DNA of 64,000 nucleotides. It comes from Terracoccus luteus. GTDB lineage: Bacteria > Actinomycetota > Actinomycetes > Actinomycetales > Dermatophilaceae. A program made the translations under genes and the position numbers. The notes below the pieces were generated by a model. The model saw only the letters and a program-made list of their open reading frames with translations, was not told where the DNA came from and did no database searches. Within the stretch, counting starts at the first letter, position 1. Every line of letters starts with the position of its first letter. The stretch spans positions 1,054,001 through 1,118,000 of the forward strand of contig NZ_RBXT01000001.1 of the NCBI RefSeq assembly GCF_003635045.1. The letters run 5' to 3'. This document shows, piece by piece, positions 25,901 through 34,803 of this stretch.

Positions 25901-26596
25901 ATGAGCACGGCTCACGACATCAGGGAGGCGGTCGCGCCGGCCCTCGTCCCTCTCGGACTGGTCGTCGCCGACGTGTCGGTCTCGCCCGCCGGCCGCCGAC
26001 GGGTGGTCCGGGTGCTCGTCGACCGAGACATCTCCGCGCTCGACCCGGCCGACACGGCATCCACCGTCGTGCCGCTCTCGCTCGACGAGGTCGCGGACGG
26101 CACCCGGGCGGTCAGCGACGCGCTCGACGGCCCGGGCGACTCGCCCGAGAGCGACGTCATGGGCGCCACGCCCTACGTGCTCGAGGTGTCCTCTCCCGGT
26201 GTCGGTCGGCCCCTGGTCACCCACGAGGACTTCCGGCGCCAGGTCGGACGGCTCGTCGAGGTCCACCGGCGCGGCGAGGGCGGCACGGAGACCGGCCGGC
26301 TGGTCGAGGTGACGACCGACGAGGTCGTGCTCGGGATCCCCGCGAGCAAGAAGGTGCCCGCCCGCACGGTGCGTCTCGCCCTCGGCGAGGTCGAACGCGG
26401 GGTCGTGCAGGTCGAGTTCACGCGGCGTGCGTCCGAGCCCGGCACCGACGGCGACCCACGCGACGACGACGAGGACGACCTCGCTGACGACGAGGACCTC
26501 GACGAGGTCGAGCACCACCACGACCACGAGCACGACCACTCCGGCGACGACGCCGACCACGACAGCCACACCCTGCGCGACCACGAGGAGAACTGA
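25901..26596 (+). CDS. rimP: Ribosome maturation factor RimP
   Basis: A 231-residue protein that helps 30S assembly. The core has [19 protein letters not shown], the [14 protein letters not shown] signature and the SH3-like second domain with [16 protein letters not shown]. It is longer than usual (150-180 residues): about 45 extra C-terminal residues are almost all Asp, Glu and His, potentially metal-binding. The neighbour order rimP-nusA-ylxR-infB is the standard bacterial one. GGAGGGG lies 7 bases before ATG 25901. It is coupled to nusA by a one-base TGATG overlap. Confidence 0.93.
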   Translation: MSTAHDIREAVAPALVPLGLVVADVSVSPAGRRRVVRVLVDRDISALDPADTASTVVPLSLDEVADGTRAVSDALDGPGDSPESDVMGATPYVLEVSSPGVGRPLVTHEDFRRQVGRLVEVHRRGEGGTETGRLVEVTTDEVVLGIPASKKVPARTVRLALGEVERGVVQVEFTRRASEPGTDGDPRDDDEDDLADDEDLDEVEHHHDHEHDHSGDDADHDSHTLRDHEEN

Positions 26597-27813
26597 TGGA
26601 CATCGACCTGGCGGCCCTGCGCGCCCTCGAGCGCGAACGCGACATCAGCCTCGAGGTGCTCATCCCGGCCATCGAGCAGGCGCTGCTCGTCGCCTACCAC
26701 CGCACCGAGGGCAGTTACCGCCTCGCGCGCGTCGAGCTCGACCGCAAGACCGGCCACGTGGTGGTGCTCGCCCGCGAGGAGGGCGACCTGCTGCCCGCCA
26801 CCGACGACGACGAGCGCCCGCAGCGCGGGGAGCCCGGCCCCGAGTTCGACGACACTCCCGAGGGCTTCGGCCGCATCGCCGCCTCGACCGCGCGTCAGGT
26901 CATCGTGCAGCGACTGCGCGACCTCGAGGACGAGGCCATCCTCGGCGACTTCAAGGGCCGTGAGGGTGACGTCATCTCCGGTGTCATCCAGCAGAGCCAG
27001 GACCCGCGCAACGTCCTCGTCGACTTCGGCACGGTCGAGGGCATCCTGCCGCTGGCCGAGCAGGTGCCCGGTGAGCGGTACGTGCACGGTGAGCGGCTGC
27101 GCTGCTTCGTCGTCAGCGTCAAGAGGGGGCCCAAGGGCCCGCAGGTCGGGCTCTCCCGCACGCACCCCAACCTCGTCCGCACCCTGTTCCGCTTCGAGGT
27201 GCCCGAGATCGCCGACGGCACCGTCGAGATCGCGGCGCTCGCCCGTGAGGCCGGCCACCGCACGAAGATCGCCGTCCGCAGCAAGGTCGCCGGCGTCAAC
27301 GCCAAGGGCGCCTGCATCGGCCCGATGGGCGCCCGCGTGCGCGCCGTCATGACCGAGCTGCGGGGCGAGAAGATCGACATCGTCGACTTCTCCGAGGACC
27401 CCGCGTCGTTCGTCGCCGCCGCGCTCTCCCCGTCCAGGGTGCAGAAGGTCGAGATCGTCGACGCCGCGGCGCGCGCCGCTCGGGTGACGGTGCCCGACTA
27501 CCAGCTCAGCCTCGCCATCGGCAAGGAGGGGCAGAACGCACGCCTCGCCGCCAAGCTCACGGGTTGGCGCATCGACATCCGTCCCGACACCGTCGCCGAC
27601 GGCGGTGACGGTGCCGCTCTCGCCCGGGCGGCCGCCGGCGGGGCCCGGGACAGCGCCCGTGCCGGTGGTGCCGGTGGTGACCGCGCCGGGTTCCGGGGCG
27701 GTCAGCGCGGTGGCGACCGAGGTGGCGACCGCAGTGCCGACCGCAGTGCCGACCGTGGCGGCGACCGTGGCGACCGTGGCGCTCGCGGCCCCGGCCGTCC
27801 GGATGCCGGCTGA
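26596..27813 (+). CDS. nusA: Transcription termination/antitermination factor NusA
   Basis: A 405-residue NusA: the N-terminal RNAP-binding domain (about 1-130), S1 domain ([23 protein letters not shown]), KH1 and KH2 ([38 protein letters not shown]). After residue 340 comes a 60-residue Gly/Arg/Asp tail of near-tandem GGDR/SADR units, likely an RNA-binding or disordered extension; actinobacterial NusA lacks the C-terminal acidic repeats of E. coli. It sits between rimP and ylxR in the conserved translation-transcription operon. Confidence 0.95.
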   Translation: MDIDLAALRALERERDISLEVLIPAIEQALLVAYHRTEGSYRLARVELDRKTGHVVVLAREEGDLLPATDDDERPQRGEPGPEFDDTPEGFGRIAASTARQVIVQRLRDLEDEAILGDFKGREGDVISGVIQQSQDPRNVLVDFGTVEGILPLAEQVPGERYVHGERLRCFVVSVKRGPKGPQVGLSRTHPNLVRTLFRFEVPEIADGTVEIAALAREAGHRTKIAVRSKVAGVNAKGACIGPMGARVRAVMTELRGEKIDIVDFSEDPASFVAAALSPSRVQKVEIVDAAARAARVTVPDYQLSLAIGKEGQNARLAAKLTGWRIDIRPDTVADGGDGAALARAAAGGARDSARAGGAGGDRAGFRGGQRGGDRGGDRSADRSADRGGDRGDRGARGPGRPDAG

Positions 27814-27913
27814 GCCGGTCCGCGGCGAGGCTCGGTGGGCGCCCTCCCGGGCGTCGCGGGTACTCACCCCTCCCGGTGACCCGATCGACCCCGAGCACGC
27901 GCTAGACTGGTCT

Positions 27914-28363
27914 GTGACCGACCGGACTGGACTCCGCAGCGAGCCGACCCGCACCTGTGTGGGTTGTCGCGCCACGGATAGCCGGTCGGCCCTGCTGCGA
28001 GTCGTCGCGGAGACGTCACGAGAGAACCCCCGCCCCGGTGGTGGGGTCACCCTCGTGCCCGACCCGAGACACCGGATGCCGGGTCGCGGTGCCTGGGTGC
28101 ACCCACGGGCCGTGTGTCTCGAGCTGGCGGTGCGCCGAAAGGCGTTCGGACGTGCCCTGCGACTGCAGGCCGCGGTCGACCTCACCGCCGTCACCGGGCA
28201 CATCGACACGAAGCACGTCAGCTCGAAGCACGACGGCACCACGCACGACGGAAACACGCACGTCAGCAACCAGGACGCGCAGCAGCATCACGCACGTCAC
28301 GCAACGTCAACGATCCACGAGAACGAACCACAAGGCGGGTCAAACGCGATGAGCACCCGATGA
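27914..28363 (+). CDS. ylxR: YlxR family RNA-binding protein
   Basis: A 149-residue protein of the YlxR (DUF448) family. RTCVGCRATDSRSALLRVVAE, GRGAWVHPRAVCLELAVRRKAFGRALR give the family core. YlxR is an RNA-binding or nucleoid-associated regulator, reported to affect RNase P or transcription in Bacillus. The C-terminal 50 residues are His/Asn/Thr-rich and not part of the family. Start GTG 27914 is preferred because TAGACT (27903-27908) lies 5 bases upstream; in-frame codons before it (from 27605) overlap nusA and are unlikely. Confidence 0.85.
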   Translation: MTDRTGLRSEPTRTCVGCRATDSRSALLRVVAETSRENPRPGGGVTLVPDPRHRMPGRGAWVHPRAVCLELAVRRKAFGRALRLQAAVDLTAVTGHIDTKHVSSKHDGTTHDGNTHVSNQDAQQHHARHATSTIHENEPQGGSNAMSTR

Positions 28364-28409
28364 GTCCTCAGCGATGAGCAAGCCCCAGCATTAACGACGG
28401 TTCGGCCAC

Positions 28410-28437
28410 TTCCTGTCAGGCCGGACCAAGACAGGAG
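28410..28437 (+). promoter_or_regulatory. Hairpin that would bury the infB ribosome binding site
   Basis: TTCCTGTC (28410-28417) pairs with GACAGGAG (28430-28437; last pair T-G) around a 12-nt loop. The right arm contains the AGGAG of infB, 4 bases before its GTG. If formed in RNA it would block initiation and could be a control point. Confidence 0.45.
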
Positions 28438-28441
28438 AGAT

Positions 28442-31400
28442 GTGGCTAAGGTCCGGGTCTACGAGCTCGCGAAAGAGCTCGGAGTCGAGAGCAAGGCTCT
28501 GCTCGCACACTTGAAGAGCCAGGGAGAGTTCGTCCGGTCGGCATCGTCGACCATCGAGCCCCCCGTCGTCCGCAAGATCAAGGAGCAGTTCCCCGACGAG
28601 CTGCGCAACGGTGGTGCCGGCAAGTCCGGTGCCGCGACGCCTGCTCGTCCGGCGGGACAGGGTGCACCGACGCCCGGTGCTCCCTCACGTCCGTCTGCGC
28701 CGCGCCCCTCGGGTGCGACGCCGTCGGCTCCCGGCACGTCGTCCCCCGCCGGAGCGTCCGCTCCCGTGGCGCGCACGTCCGGGTCGGCACCCACGCCCGG
28801 TCCGGCCAGGCCGGCGGCCACCCCGTCGAGCCCGGCACCGACCGGCGCGACCACCCCCGCGAACACCCCCGCGGCACCCGCCGCCGGTGGTACGTCCGCT
28901 CCCGCACGCCCGGGTTCGGCCCCGTCGTCCGCTCCGTCCGGCACGCCGTCGTCCACCTCGGGTGCGACGCCGGGCCGCCCGGCCGCACCGGGTGCCGGCT
29001 CGTCCCAGTCGTCCTCGCCGACGCCTGCGACCCCGATGTCGCCGGCCGCCCCGGCCGCGTCCGCTCCCGAGCGGGTGCAGAGCGCCCGTGACGGTGGCCA
29101 GCAGGGTCCCGGCGTACCGTCGTCGCCCCGTCCGGCCCCCCGTCCGGGTCAGCCGCGCCCCGGCAACAACCCGTTCGCGCCGAGCCAGGGAATGGGTCAG
29201 ACCCGTCCGCCCCGTCCCGGTGGCGACGCGGGCCCGCGACCGGGCAACAACCCGTTCAGCCAGAACCAGGGGATGCCGCGTCCGCAGCAGCGGGCAGGGT
29301 CCCCCCGTCCCGGCGGCACCGGTGGCGCTGGTGGTCCCGGCGGGCCCCGTCCGGCCGGCCCCGGCGGTCCCCGTCCGGGTGCTGCCGCCGGTGGCGCCCC
29401 GCGTCCCGGCGGTCCGCGCCCGAGCCCGGGCATGATGCCCGAGCGCAGCACGGTCGGTCGTCCCGGGCAGCGTCCGGCTCCCGGCCGCGGTGGCCCCGGT
29501 GGCGCGCCCGGTCGTGGCGGCTTCGGCGGTGGCCCCGGTGGTGCACCCAACCGTGGTGGCTTCGGTGGCCCCCGCGGTGGTGGCGCGGGTCGTGGCTCGA
29601 CCGCCGGTGCGTTCGGTCGCGGTGGCGGCCGTCCGGTCCGTGGCCGCAAGTCCAAGCGCGCGAAGCGCCAGGAGTTCGAGCAGATGCAGGCGCCGTCGAT
29701 CGGTGGCGTCACCGTCCCGCGCGGTGACGGCAAGACGACCATCCGCGTGCGTCGTGGCTCGTCGCTGACCGACTTCGCCGACAAGATCAACGCCAACCCG
29801 GCCTCGCTCGTCACGGTCCTGTTCCACCTCGGTGAGATGGCCACGGCGACGCAGTCGCTCGACGAGGACACCTTCAAGGTGCTCGGTGTCGAGCTCGGCT
29901 ACGACATCCAGGTCGTCTCCCCCGAGGAGGAGGAGAAGGAGCTCTTCGACTCCTTCAACATCGACCTCGAGACGGGCATCGAGGGCGAGGAGGACGAGGA
30001 CCTCGAGGCGCGTCCCCCGGTCGTCACGGTCATGGGCCACGTCGACCACGGAAAGACCCGCCTGCTCGACGCGATCCGCAACGAGGACGTCGCCGGTGGC
30101 GAGTCCGGTGGCATCACCCAGCACATCGGTGCCTACCAGGTCCGCAAGGAGCACGAGGGCGTCGAGCGCGCCATCACGTTCATCGACACCCCTGGTCACG
30201 AGGCGTTCACCGCCATGCGTGCCCGTGGTGCGAAGGTCACCGACATCGCGATCCTCGTGGTCGCGGCCGACGACGGCGTGATGCCTCAGACCATCGAGGC
30301 GCTCAACCACGCCCAGGCGGCCGACGTGCCGATCGTCGTCGCGGTCAACAAGATCGACGTCGAGGGGGCCAACCCCTCGAAGGTCCGTCAGCAGCTGACC
30401 GAGTACAACCTCGTGGCCGAGGAGTACGGCGGCGACACGATGTTCGTCGACGTCTCCGCTCGTCAGGGTCAGAACATCGACAGCCTGCTCGAGGCGGTCC
30501 TGCTCACGGCCGACGCGGCGCTCGACCTGCGTGCCAACCCGGACCGTGAGGCCCGTGGTGTCGCGATCGAGGCCAACCTCGACCGCGGTCGCGGCGCGAC
30601 GGCGACGGTGCTGGTCCAGACCGGCACGCTGCACGTCGGCGACTCGATCGTCGCCGGATCGGCCTACGGCCGCGTCCGCGCCATGCTCGACGAGCACGGC
30701 GAGAACGTCACCGAGGCCGGCCCGTCGCGGCCCGTCCAGGTGCTCGGTCTGTCGTCCGTGCCGCGCGCCGGTGACACCTTCGTGGTGGCCCCCGACGACC
30801 GCACGGCCCGTCAGACCGCGGAGCGCCGCGAGGCAGCCGACCGCCAGGCCGTGCTCGCCAAGAGCCGCAAGCGCATCTCGCTCGAGGACCTCAACGAGGC
30901 TCTCGCCGCGGGACGCGTCGAGACCCTCAACCTCATCCTCAAGGGTGACGTGTCGGGTTCGGTCGAGGCGCTCGAGGACGCGCTGCTCAAGATCGACGTC
31001 GGCGACGACGTGGACCTGCGCATCATCGACCGCGGCGTCGGTGCCATCACGATGAACAACATCAACCTCGCGATGGCCTCGAGCGCGATCATCGTCGGCT
31101 ACAACGTCCGCGCCGAGGGCCAGAACGCCGACTACGCCGAGCGCGAGGGCGTGGAGATCCGGTACTACTCGGTCATCTACCAGGCCATCGACGAGGTCGA
31201 GGCGGCGCTGAAGGGCATGCTCAAGCCGGAGTTCGAGGAGGTCGAGCTCGGCACGGCGGAGATCCGCGAGATCTTCCGTTCGAGCAAGTTCGGCAACATC
31301 GCCGGTTCGATCGTGCGCAGCGGCGAGATCCGCCGCGGCACGAAGGCCCGCATCACCCGCAACGGTGTGGTCGTGTCCGAGAACGTCGAGGTGGCCGGTC

Positions 31401-31534
31401 TGCGCCGCTTCAAGGATGACGTCACGGACGTCCGCGAGGGCTTCGAGTGCGGTATCAACCTCGGGTCGTACAACGACCTGCAGCTCGGTGACCTCATCGC
31501 CACCTACGAGATGCGCGAGAAGCCGCGCGCCTGA
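28442..31534 (+). CDS. infB: Translation initiation factor IF-2
   Basis: A 1030-residue IF-2. The first 55 residues are an IF2_N domain ([20 protein letters not shown]); residues about 60-400 are a Pro/Ala/Gly/Arg-rich disordered region, longer than in most bacteria and rich in PGxNNPF and GGFGG units. A second IF2_N domain follows, then the GTPase: GHVDHGKT starting at Gly532, [12 protein letters not shown]. Domains II, III and the fMet-tRNA-binding C-terminal domain are complete to KPRA. Start GTG 28442 follows AGGAGAGAT. A strong terminator lies 17 bp after the stop. Confidence 0.97.
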   Translation: MAKVRVYELAKELGVESKALLAHLKSQGEFVRSASSTIEPPVVRKIKEQFPDELRNGGAGKSGAATPARPAGQGAPTPGAPSRPSAPRPSGATPSAPGTSSPAGASAPVARTSGSAPTPGPARPAATPSSPAPTGATTPANTPAAPAAGGTSAPARPGSAPSSAPSGTPSSTSGATPGRPAAPGAGSSQSSSPTPATPMSPAAPAASAPERVQSARDGGQQGPGVPSSPRPAPRPGQPRPGNNPFAPSQGMGQTRPPRPGGDAGPRPGNNPFSQNQGMPRPQQRAGSPRPGGTGGAGGPGGPRPAGPGGPRPGAAAGGAPRPGGPRPSPGMMPERSTVGRPGQRPAPGRGGPGGAPGRGGFGGGPGGAPNRGGFGGPRGGGAGRGSTAGAFGRGGGRPVRGRKSKRAKRQEFEQMQAPSIGGVTVPRGDGKTTIRVRRGSSLTDFADKINANPASLVTVLFHLGEMATATQSLDEDTFKVLGVELGYDIQVVSPEEEEKELFDSFNIDLETGIEGEEDEDLEARPPVVTVMGHVDHGKTRLLDAIRNEDVAGGESGGITQHIGAYQVRKEHEGVERAITFIDTPGHEAFTAMRARGAKVTDIAILVVAADDGVMPQTIEALNHAQAADVPIVVAVNKIDVEGANPSKVRQQLTEYNLVAEEYGGDTMFVDVSARQGQNIDSLLEAVLLTADAALDLRANPDREARGVAIEANLDRGRGATATVLVQTGTLHVGDSIVAGSAYGRVRAMLDEHGENVTEAGPSRPVQVLGLSSVPRAGDTFVVAPDDRTARQTAERREAADRQAVLAKSRKRISLEDLNEALAAGRVETLNLILKGDVSGSVEALEDALLKIDVGDDVDLRIIDRGVGAITMNNINLAMASSAIIVGYNVRAEGQNADYAEREGVEIRYYSVIYQAIDEVEAALKGMLKPEFEEVELGTAEIREIFRSSKFGNIAGSIVRSGEIRRGTKARITRNGVVVSENVEVAGLRRFKDDVTDVREGFECGINLGSYNDLQLGDLIATYEMREKPRA

Positions 31535-31550
31535 CGCGCAGCAGCACGTA

Positions 31551-31588
31551 CCGGATGCCGGTCGCCCAGTCGGGCGGCCGGCATCCGG
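31551..31588 (+). terminator. Strong infB terminator made of inverted CGGCATCC octamers
   Basis: CCGGATGCCGGTCGCCC (31551-31567) pairs with GGGCGGCCGGCATCCGG (31572-31588): 17 bp with one G-T pair and an AGTC tetraloop, followed by CGTTCTTGG. Each arm carries one copy of the octamer GGATGCCG/CGGCATCC. Confidence 0.85.
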
Positions 31589-31737
31589 CGTTCTTGGCGG
31601 TCAACCCGGGGGGCCGTCGCGCCGGTCGAGGTCGATGGGCCGGAAGGGGCGCTCCACGGAGCCGACCCGGGACGGGCTGCTCCACGGTCGAGCGGAACGT
31701 GGGGACCCCGCATGAGGCTCCGGCTGCGAGATGGCAT

Positions 31738-31800
31738 CGGCCCGTGGAGGCTCCGCGGGAGGTCGTCGTCGTCAGGACCGCGACGACCCTCCACGGGCCG
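31738..31800. repeat. Nested inverted repeat upstream of rbfA
   Basis: Outer arms CGGCCCGTGGAG (31738-31749) and CTCCACGGGCCG (31789-31800) are perfect; inner arms GGTCGTCG (31761-31768) and CGACGACC (31781-31788) directly adjoin the right outer arm. A folded RNA would have 20 base pairs, one 11-nt bulge and a 12-nt loop. Confidence 0.7.
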
Positions 31801-31987
31801 TGCTGCCACCGAGCGGGAGTGGGCCTGGCCTCGTCGGGCGAGGCGGCGCCACCTCGTTAGGGTGGTGTCGAGCGGTGGCCGGGTGAGTCACCCACGCGAC
31901 CGGCACAGTCCTCCGCAGTGCGTTGGTGGAGCCGTGCCGGGCGCGCGTCGCCGCTCACGACCCGTCCCGACGTCCCCGGAGGCAGCT

Positions 31988-32473
31988 ATGGCCGACCCAG
32001 CCCGCGCCCGCAAGATCGCCGACCGCATCAAGGTCATCGTCGCGGAGCACCTCGAGTTCCGGATCAAGGACGAGCGGCTCGGCTTCGTGACGATCACCGA
32101 CGCGCGCGTCACCGGTGACCTTCAGCACGCCTCCGTCTTCTACACCGTCTTCGGCTCCGACGAGGAGCGCCAGGCCACCGCCCAGGTGCTCGAGGCCAAC
32201 AAGGGCCGCATCCGCTCCGCGGTCGGCAAGGGCATCGGCATCCGCCTCACCCCGTCGATCGAGTTCATCGCCGACGCCCTGCCCGAGGGTGCCGCGCACC
32301 TCGAGGACCTCGTGGCCCAGACCCGCGCCCGCGACGAGGAGCTCGCCCGTGCCGCCGCCGGCGCCCGCCACGCTGGCGACGCCGACCCGTACCGCAAGCC
32401 GGTCGACCGCGACGGCGAGGACGACGCCGACGGCACCGCCGACGCAGCCGCGACGGACGTCGAGGTCAGGTGA
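31988..32473 (+). CDS. rbfA: Ribosome-binding factor A
   Basis: A 161-residue RbfA, a KH-fold factor for late 30S maturation and cold adaptation. Family core: ARARKIADRIKVIVAEHLEFRIKDERLGFVTITDARVTGDLQHASVFYTVFG and LTPSIEFIADALPEGAAHLEDLV. The last 35 residues are acidic and low-complexity. CGGAGGC lies 5 bases before ATG 31988. It overlaps truB by GTGA and therefore heads a second transcription unit after the infB terminator. Confidence 0.95.
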   Translation: MADPARARKIADRIKVIVAEHLEFRIKDERLGFVTITDARVTGDLQHASVFYTVFGSDEERQATAQVLEANKGRIRSAVGKGIGIRLTPSIEFIADALPEGAAHLEDLVAQTRARDEELARAAAGARHAGDADPYRKPVDRDGEDDADGTADAAATDVEVR

Positions 32474-33519
32474 CCCGCAGCCGGACGGCATCCGCGACTC
32501 CCGCCGCCTCGGGGCTGCTCGTCGTCGACAAGCCGGCCGGGTGGACCAGCCACGACGTCGTCGCGCGGGCCCGTCGCCTGTGCGGCACCCGTCGCGTGGG
32601 GCACGCCGGCACCCTCGACCCGATGGCGACCGGGGTGCTCGTGCTCGGCGTCGAGCGCGGGACGAAGCTGCTGACCTTCCTCGTCGGCTGCGACAAGTCG
32701 TACCGGTCCACGATCCGGCTCGGGCAGGACACCGTCACCGACGACGCCGAGGGTGACGTCGTGACCGCCACCGGCGTAACGGACCCCGACGACCTGCTGG
32801 TCGCCCTGCCGGGCCGGGTGGCCGCCCTCACCGGCGACATCGAGCAGGTGCCGAGCTCGGTGAGCGCCATCAAGGTGGACGGGGTGCGCAGCTACACGCG
32901 CGTCCGTCAGGGGGATGCCGTCGAGCTCGCCGCGCGGCCCGTGACCGTCTCGCGCTTCGACCTCCTCGCCACCCGCACCGCGACCACGCCGGACGGACTC
33001 GCGGTGGTCGACGTCGACGTCGAGGTGGACGTCTCGTCGGGCACCTACGTACGGGCGCTCGCCCGCGACCTGGGCGCGGCCCTCGGCGTCGGCGGGCACC
33101 TCACGGCGCTGCGCCGCACCCGGGTGGGACGGTTCGGCCTCGACCAGGCCGCTGACTTCGCCGCCCTCGTCGCGGCCCAGACCGCCCCGGCGGACGGTGA
33201 CGCCGACCCGGCCACCGCCACGGCTCCCGTCACCGCTCCGTCACCGCTGCCGCTGATCCCCCTGGCCGAGGCGGCACGGGCCCAGCTGCCTGTGCACGAG
33301 CTGACCGAGGCCGAGGCCGTGCGCATCGGCCACGGACAGCGGGTGCCGAGCGCGCACCACGGCGCTCCCGGTGATCCCGGTGATCCCGGCGCTCTGAGAG
33401 CTTCCGGAATGGACGCGGTCGCCGCGCTCGACCCCGCCGGCCGCCTCATCGCCGTCCTCGACGAGACCGGCCCGACCGCCAAGGCGCGAGTCGTCTTCGA
33501 GACCGCACCGCCGCGCTGA
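32470..33519 (+). CDS. truB: tRNA pseudouridine(55) synthase TruB
   Basis: A 349-residue pseudouridine synthase that modifies U55 in tRNA. GHAGTLDPMATGVLVL contains the catalytic Asp50; KSYRSTIRLG, PSSVSAIKVDGVRSYTRVR and VDVSSGTYVRALARDLG complete the core. The C-terminal part after a Pro/Ala linker (about 240-262) corresponds to the actinobacterial TruB C-terminal domain. Start GTG 32470 overlaps the rbfA stop. It precedes ribF as in most bacteria. Confidence 0.95.
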   Translation: MTRSRTASATPAASGLLVVDKPAGWTSHDVVARARRLCGTRRVGHAGTLDPMATGVLVLGVERGTKLLTFLVGCDKSYRSTIRLGQDTVTDDAEGDVVTATGVTDPDDLLVALPGRVAALTGDIEQVPSSVSAIKVDGVRSYTRVRQGDAVELAARPVTVSRFDLLATRTATTPDGLAVVDVDVEVDVSSGTYVRALARDLGAALGVGGHLTALRRTRVGRFGLDQAADFAALVAAQTAPADGDADPATATAPVTAPSPLPLIPLAEAARAQLPVHELTEAEAVRIGHGQRVPSAHHGAPGDPGDPGALRASGMDAVAALDPAGRLIAVLDETGPTAKARVVFETAPPR

Positions 33520-33619
33520 GCCGGCGACCCGGCATCCGGGCACGGTCGAAGGGCGAGGTGGCCGTCGTCACGACCGTCCGGCGACATGGGCCGCGGGGGC
33601 GGCCACTACAGTGAACGAC

Positions 33620-34588
33620 GTGCAGCGCTGGTTCGAGGTGGGCGAGGTCCCGCAGGGTCTGGGCCCGACGGTCGTCACGCTCGGCAACTTCGACGGCGTG
33701 CACCGCGGGCACCGGGAGGTGCTCGGTCGCGTCGTGCGCGAGGCCGCCGAACGCGGCGCCACCCCCGTGGCCGTCACCTTCGACCCGCACCCCGTCGCCG
33801 TGCTCTACCCCGACCGCGCCCCGGCCGCCGTCATGAGCCTCGCCCAGCGGCTCGACGCCCTCGAGACCGTCGGGCTGGGCGCGACCCTCGTCATCGAGTT
33901 CACCCGCGAGTTCGCCCAGCAGACGCCGGAGGAGTTCGTCGAGTCGGTGTTCGTGCGGGCCCTGCACGCGTCCGTCGTCGTGGTCGGCAAGGACACCCGG
34001 TTCGGCGTCCGCAACTCCGGCGACGTCGAGACGCTGCGCACGCTCGGTCGCGCCCACGGGTTCGAGGTCATCACCCTCGAGGACGTCGGCGACGGTGACG
34101 AGCGCGCCCGCTGGAGCTCGACCCAGCTGCGGGCCGAGCTGCTCGACGGGTCGGTCGAGCACGCCGCCGAGATCCTCGGTCGGCCGCACGTCGTCAGCGG
34201 CACCGTCGTGCACGGCGACCACCGCGGGCGCGAGCTCGGCTACCCGACGGCCAACCTCAGCCAGGACCACGAGGGCCTCGTGCCGAGCGACGGTGTCTAC
34301 GCCGGCTGGCTGCTGCGTCGCGACCTGCCCGTCGACGCGCCCGACCGCACCCTGCCCGCGGCCGTGAGCGTGGGGACCAACCCCACCTTCGACGGCCAGC
34401 AGCGCCGCGTCGAGGCGTACGTGCTCGACCGCACCGACCTCGACCTCTACGGCGAGCGCGTCTCCGTGGAGTTCGTCTCGCTGCTGCGACCGACCCTGCG
34501 GTTCGACTCGATCGACGAGCTCGTGGTGCAGATGGAGCAGGACGTCGCGCGCTGCCGCGAGATCCTCTCGGCCATCGTCCCGTCCTGA
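33620..34588 (+). CDS. ribF: Bifunctional riboflavin kinase / FAD synthetase
   Basis: A 322-residue two-domain enzyme: the N-terminal FMN adenylyltransferase (TLGNFDGVHRGHREVLG, VTFDPHP, WSSTQLRAELLDG) and C-terminal riboflavin kinase (GRPHVVSGTVVHGDHRGRELGYPTANL, GVYAGWL, SVGTNPTFDG, ERVSVEFV). It makes FMN and then FAD. Start GTG 33620 is chosen: TACAGT (33607-33612) is 7 bases upstream, giving a leaderless mRNA; a GTG at 33611 lies inside the -10 box. FAD from this enzyme would also feed the ApbE system 17 kb away. Confidence 0.95.
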   Translation: MQRWFEVGEVPQGLGPTVVTLGNFDGVHRGHREVLGRVVREAAERGATPVAVTFDPHPVAVLYPDRAPAAVMSLAQRLDALETVGLGATLVIEFTREFAQQTPEEFVESVFVRALHASVVVVGKDTRFGVRNSGDVETLRTLGRAHGFEVITLEDVGDGDERARWSSTQLRAELLDGSVEHAAEILGRPHVVSGTVVHGDHRGRELGYPTANLSQDHEGLVPSDGVYAGWLLRRDLPVDAPDRTLPAAVSVGTNPTFDGQQRRVEAYVLDRTDLDLYGERVSVEFVSLLRPTLRFDSIDELVVQMEQDVARCREILSAIVPS

Positions 34589-34675
34589 CCCGACGGCGCC
34601 GGGGCGGCTGTCCATCGGTTGACGTCGTGTGGAGCCGTGGTCGCCGCGGGTGGGCGTGGATGGCTCGGGTGGTTA

Positions 34676-34704
34676 CCGACGGGTCACGGGACGGTCACCG
34701 TCGG
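34676..34704 (+). terminator. Hairpin after ribF
   Basis: CCGACGG (34676-34682) pairs with CCGTCGG (34698-34704) around a 15-nt loop in the gap between ribF and the acyl-CoA ligase gene. No T-run. Confidence 0.35.
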
Positions 34705-34803
34705 GCCCGCCGGCACCCACACCGCCCTGATCTTTGACACCATGCGGCCAGGGCGGGGCCGCCGACGCCGAGGACGCGCCCCGCTGCGACGAAGGAGTCC
34801 GCC

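Larger units (their letters stand above)
31535..31987. other. 453-bp structured spacer between infB and rbfA
   Basis: No convincing gene is present; small ORFs on both strands show no protein-like composition. In many actinobacteria a DUF503 gene sits here, and it is absent. The spacer holds the infB terminator (31551-31588), a nested inverted repeat (31738-31800), a possible -10 box TAGGGT (31859-31864) and a hairpin CCGGCAC/GTGCCGG (31900-31906 with 31934-31940, inner CTCC/GGAG) just before rbfA. Confidence 0.6.

Noticed and set aside
31555-31860. A small ORF as the missing DUF503 gene
   Set aside because: Its translation has no DUF503 features, starts inside the infB terminator and spans a perfect inverted repeat.
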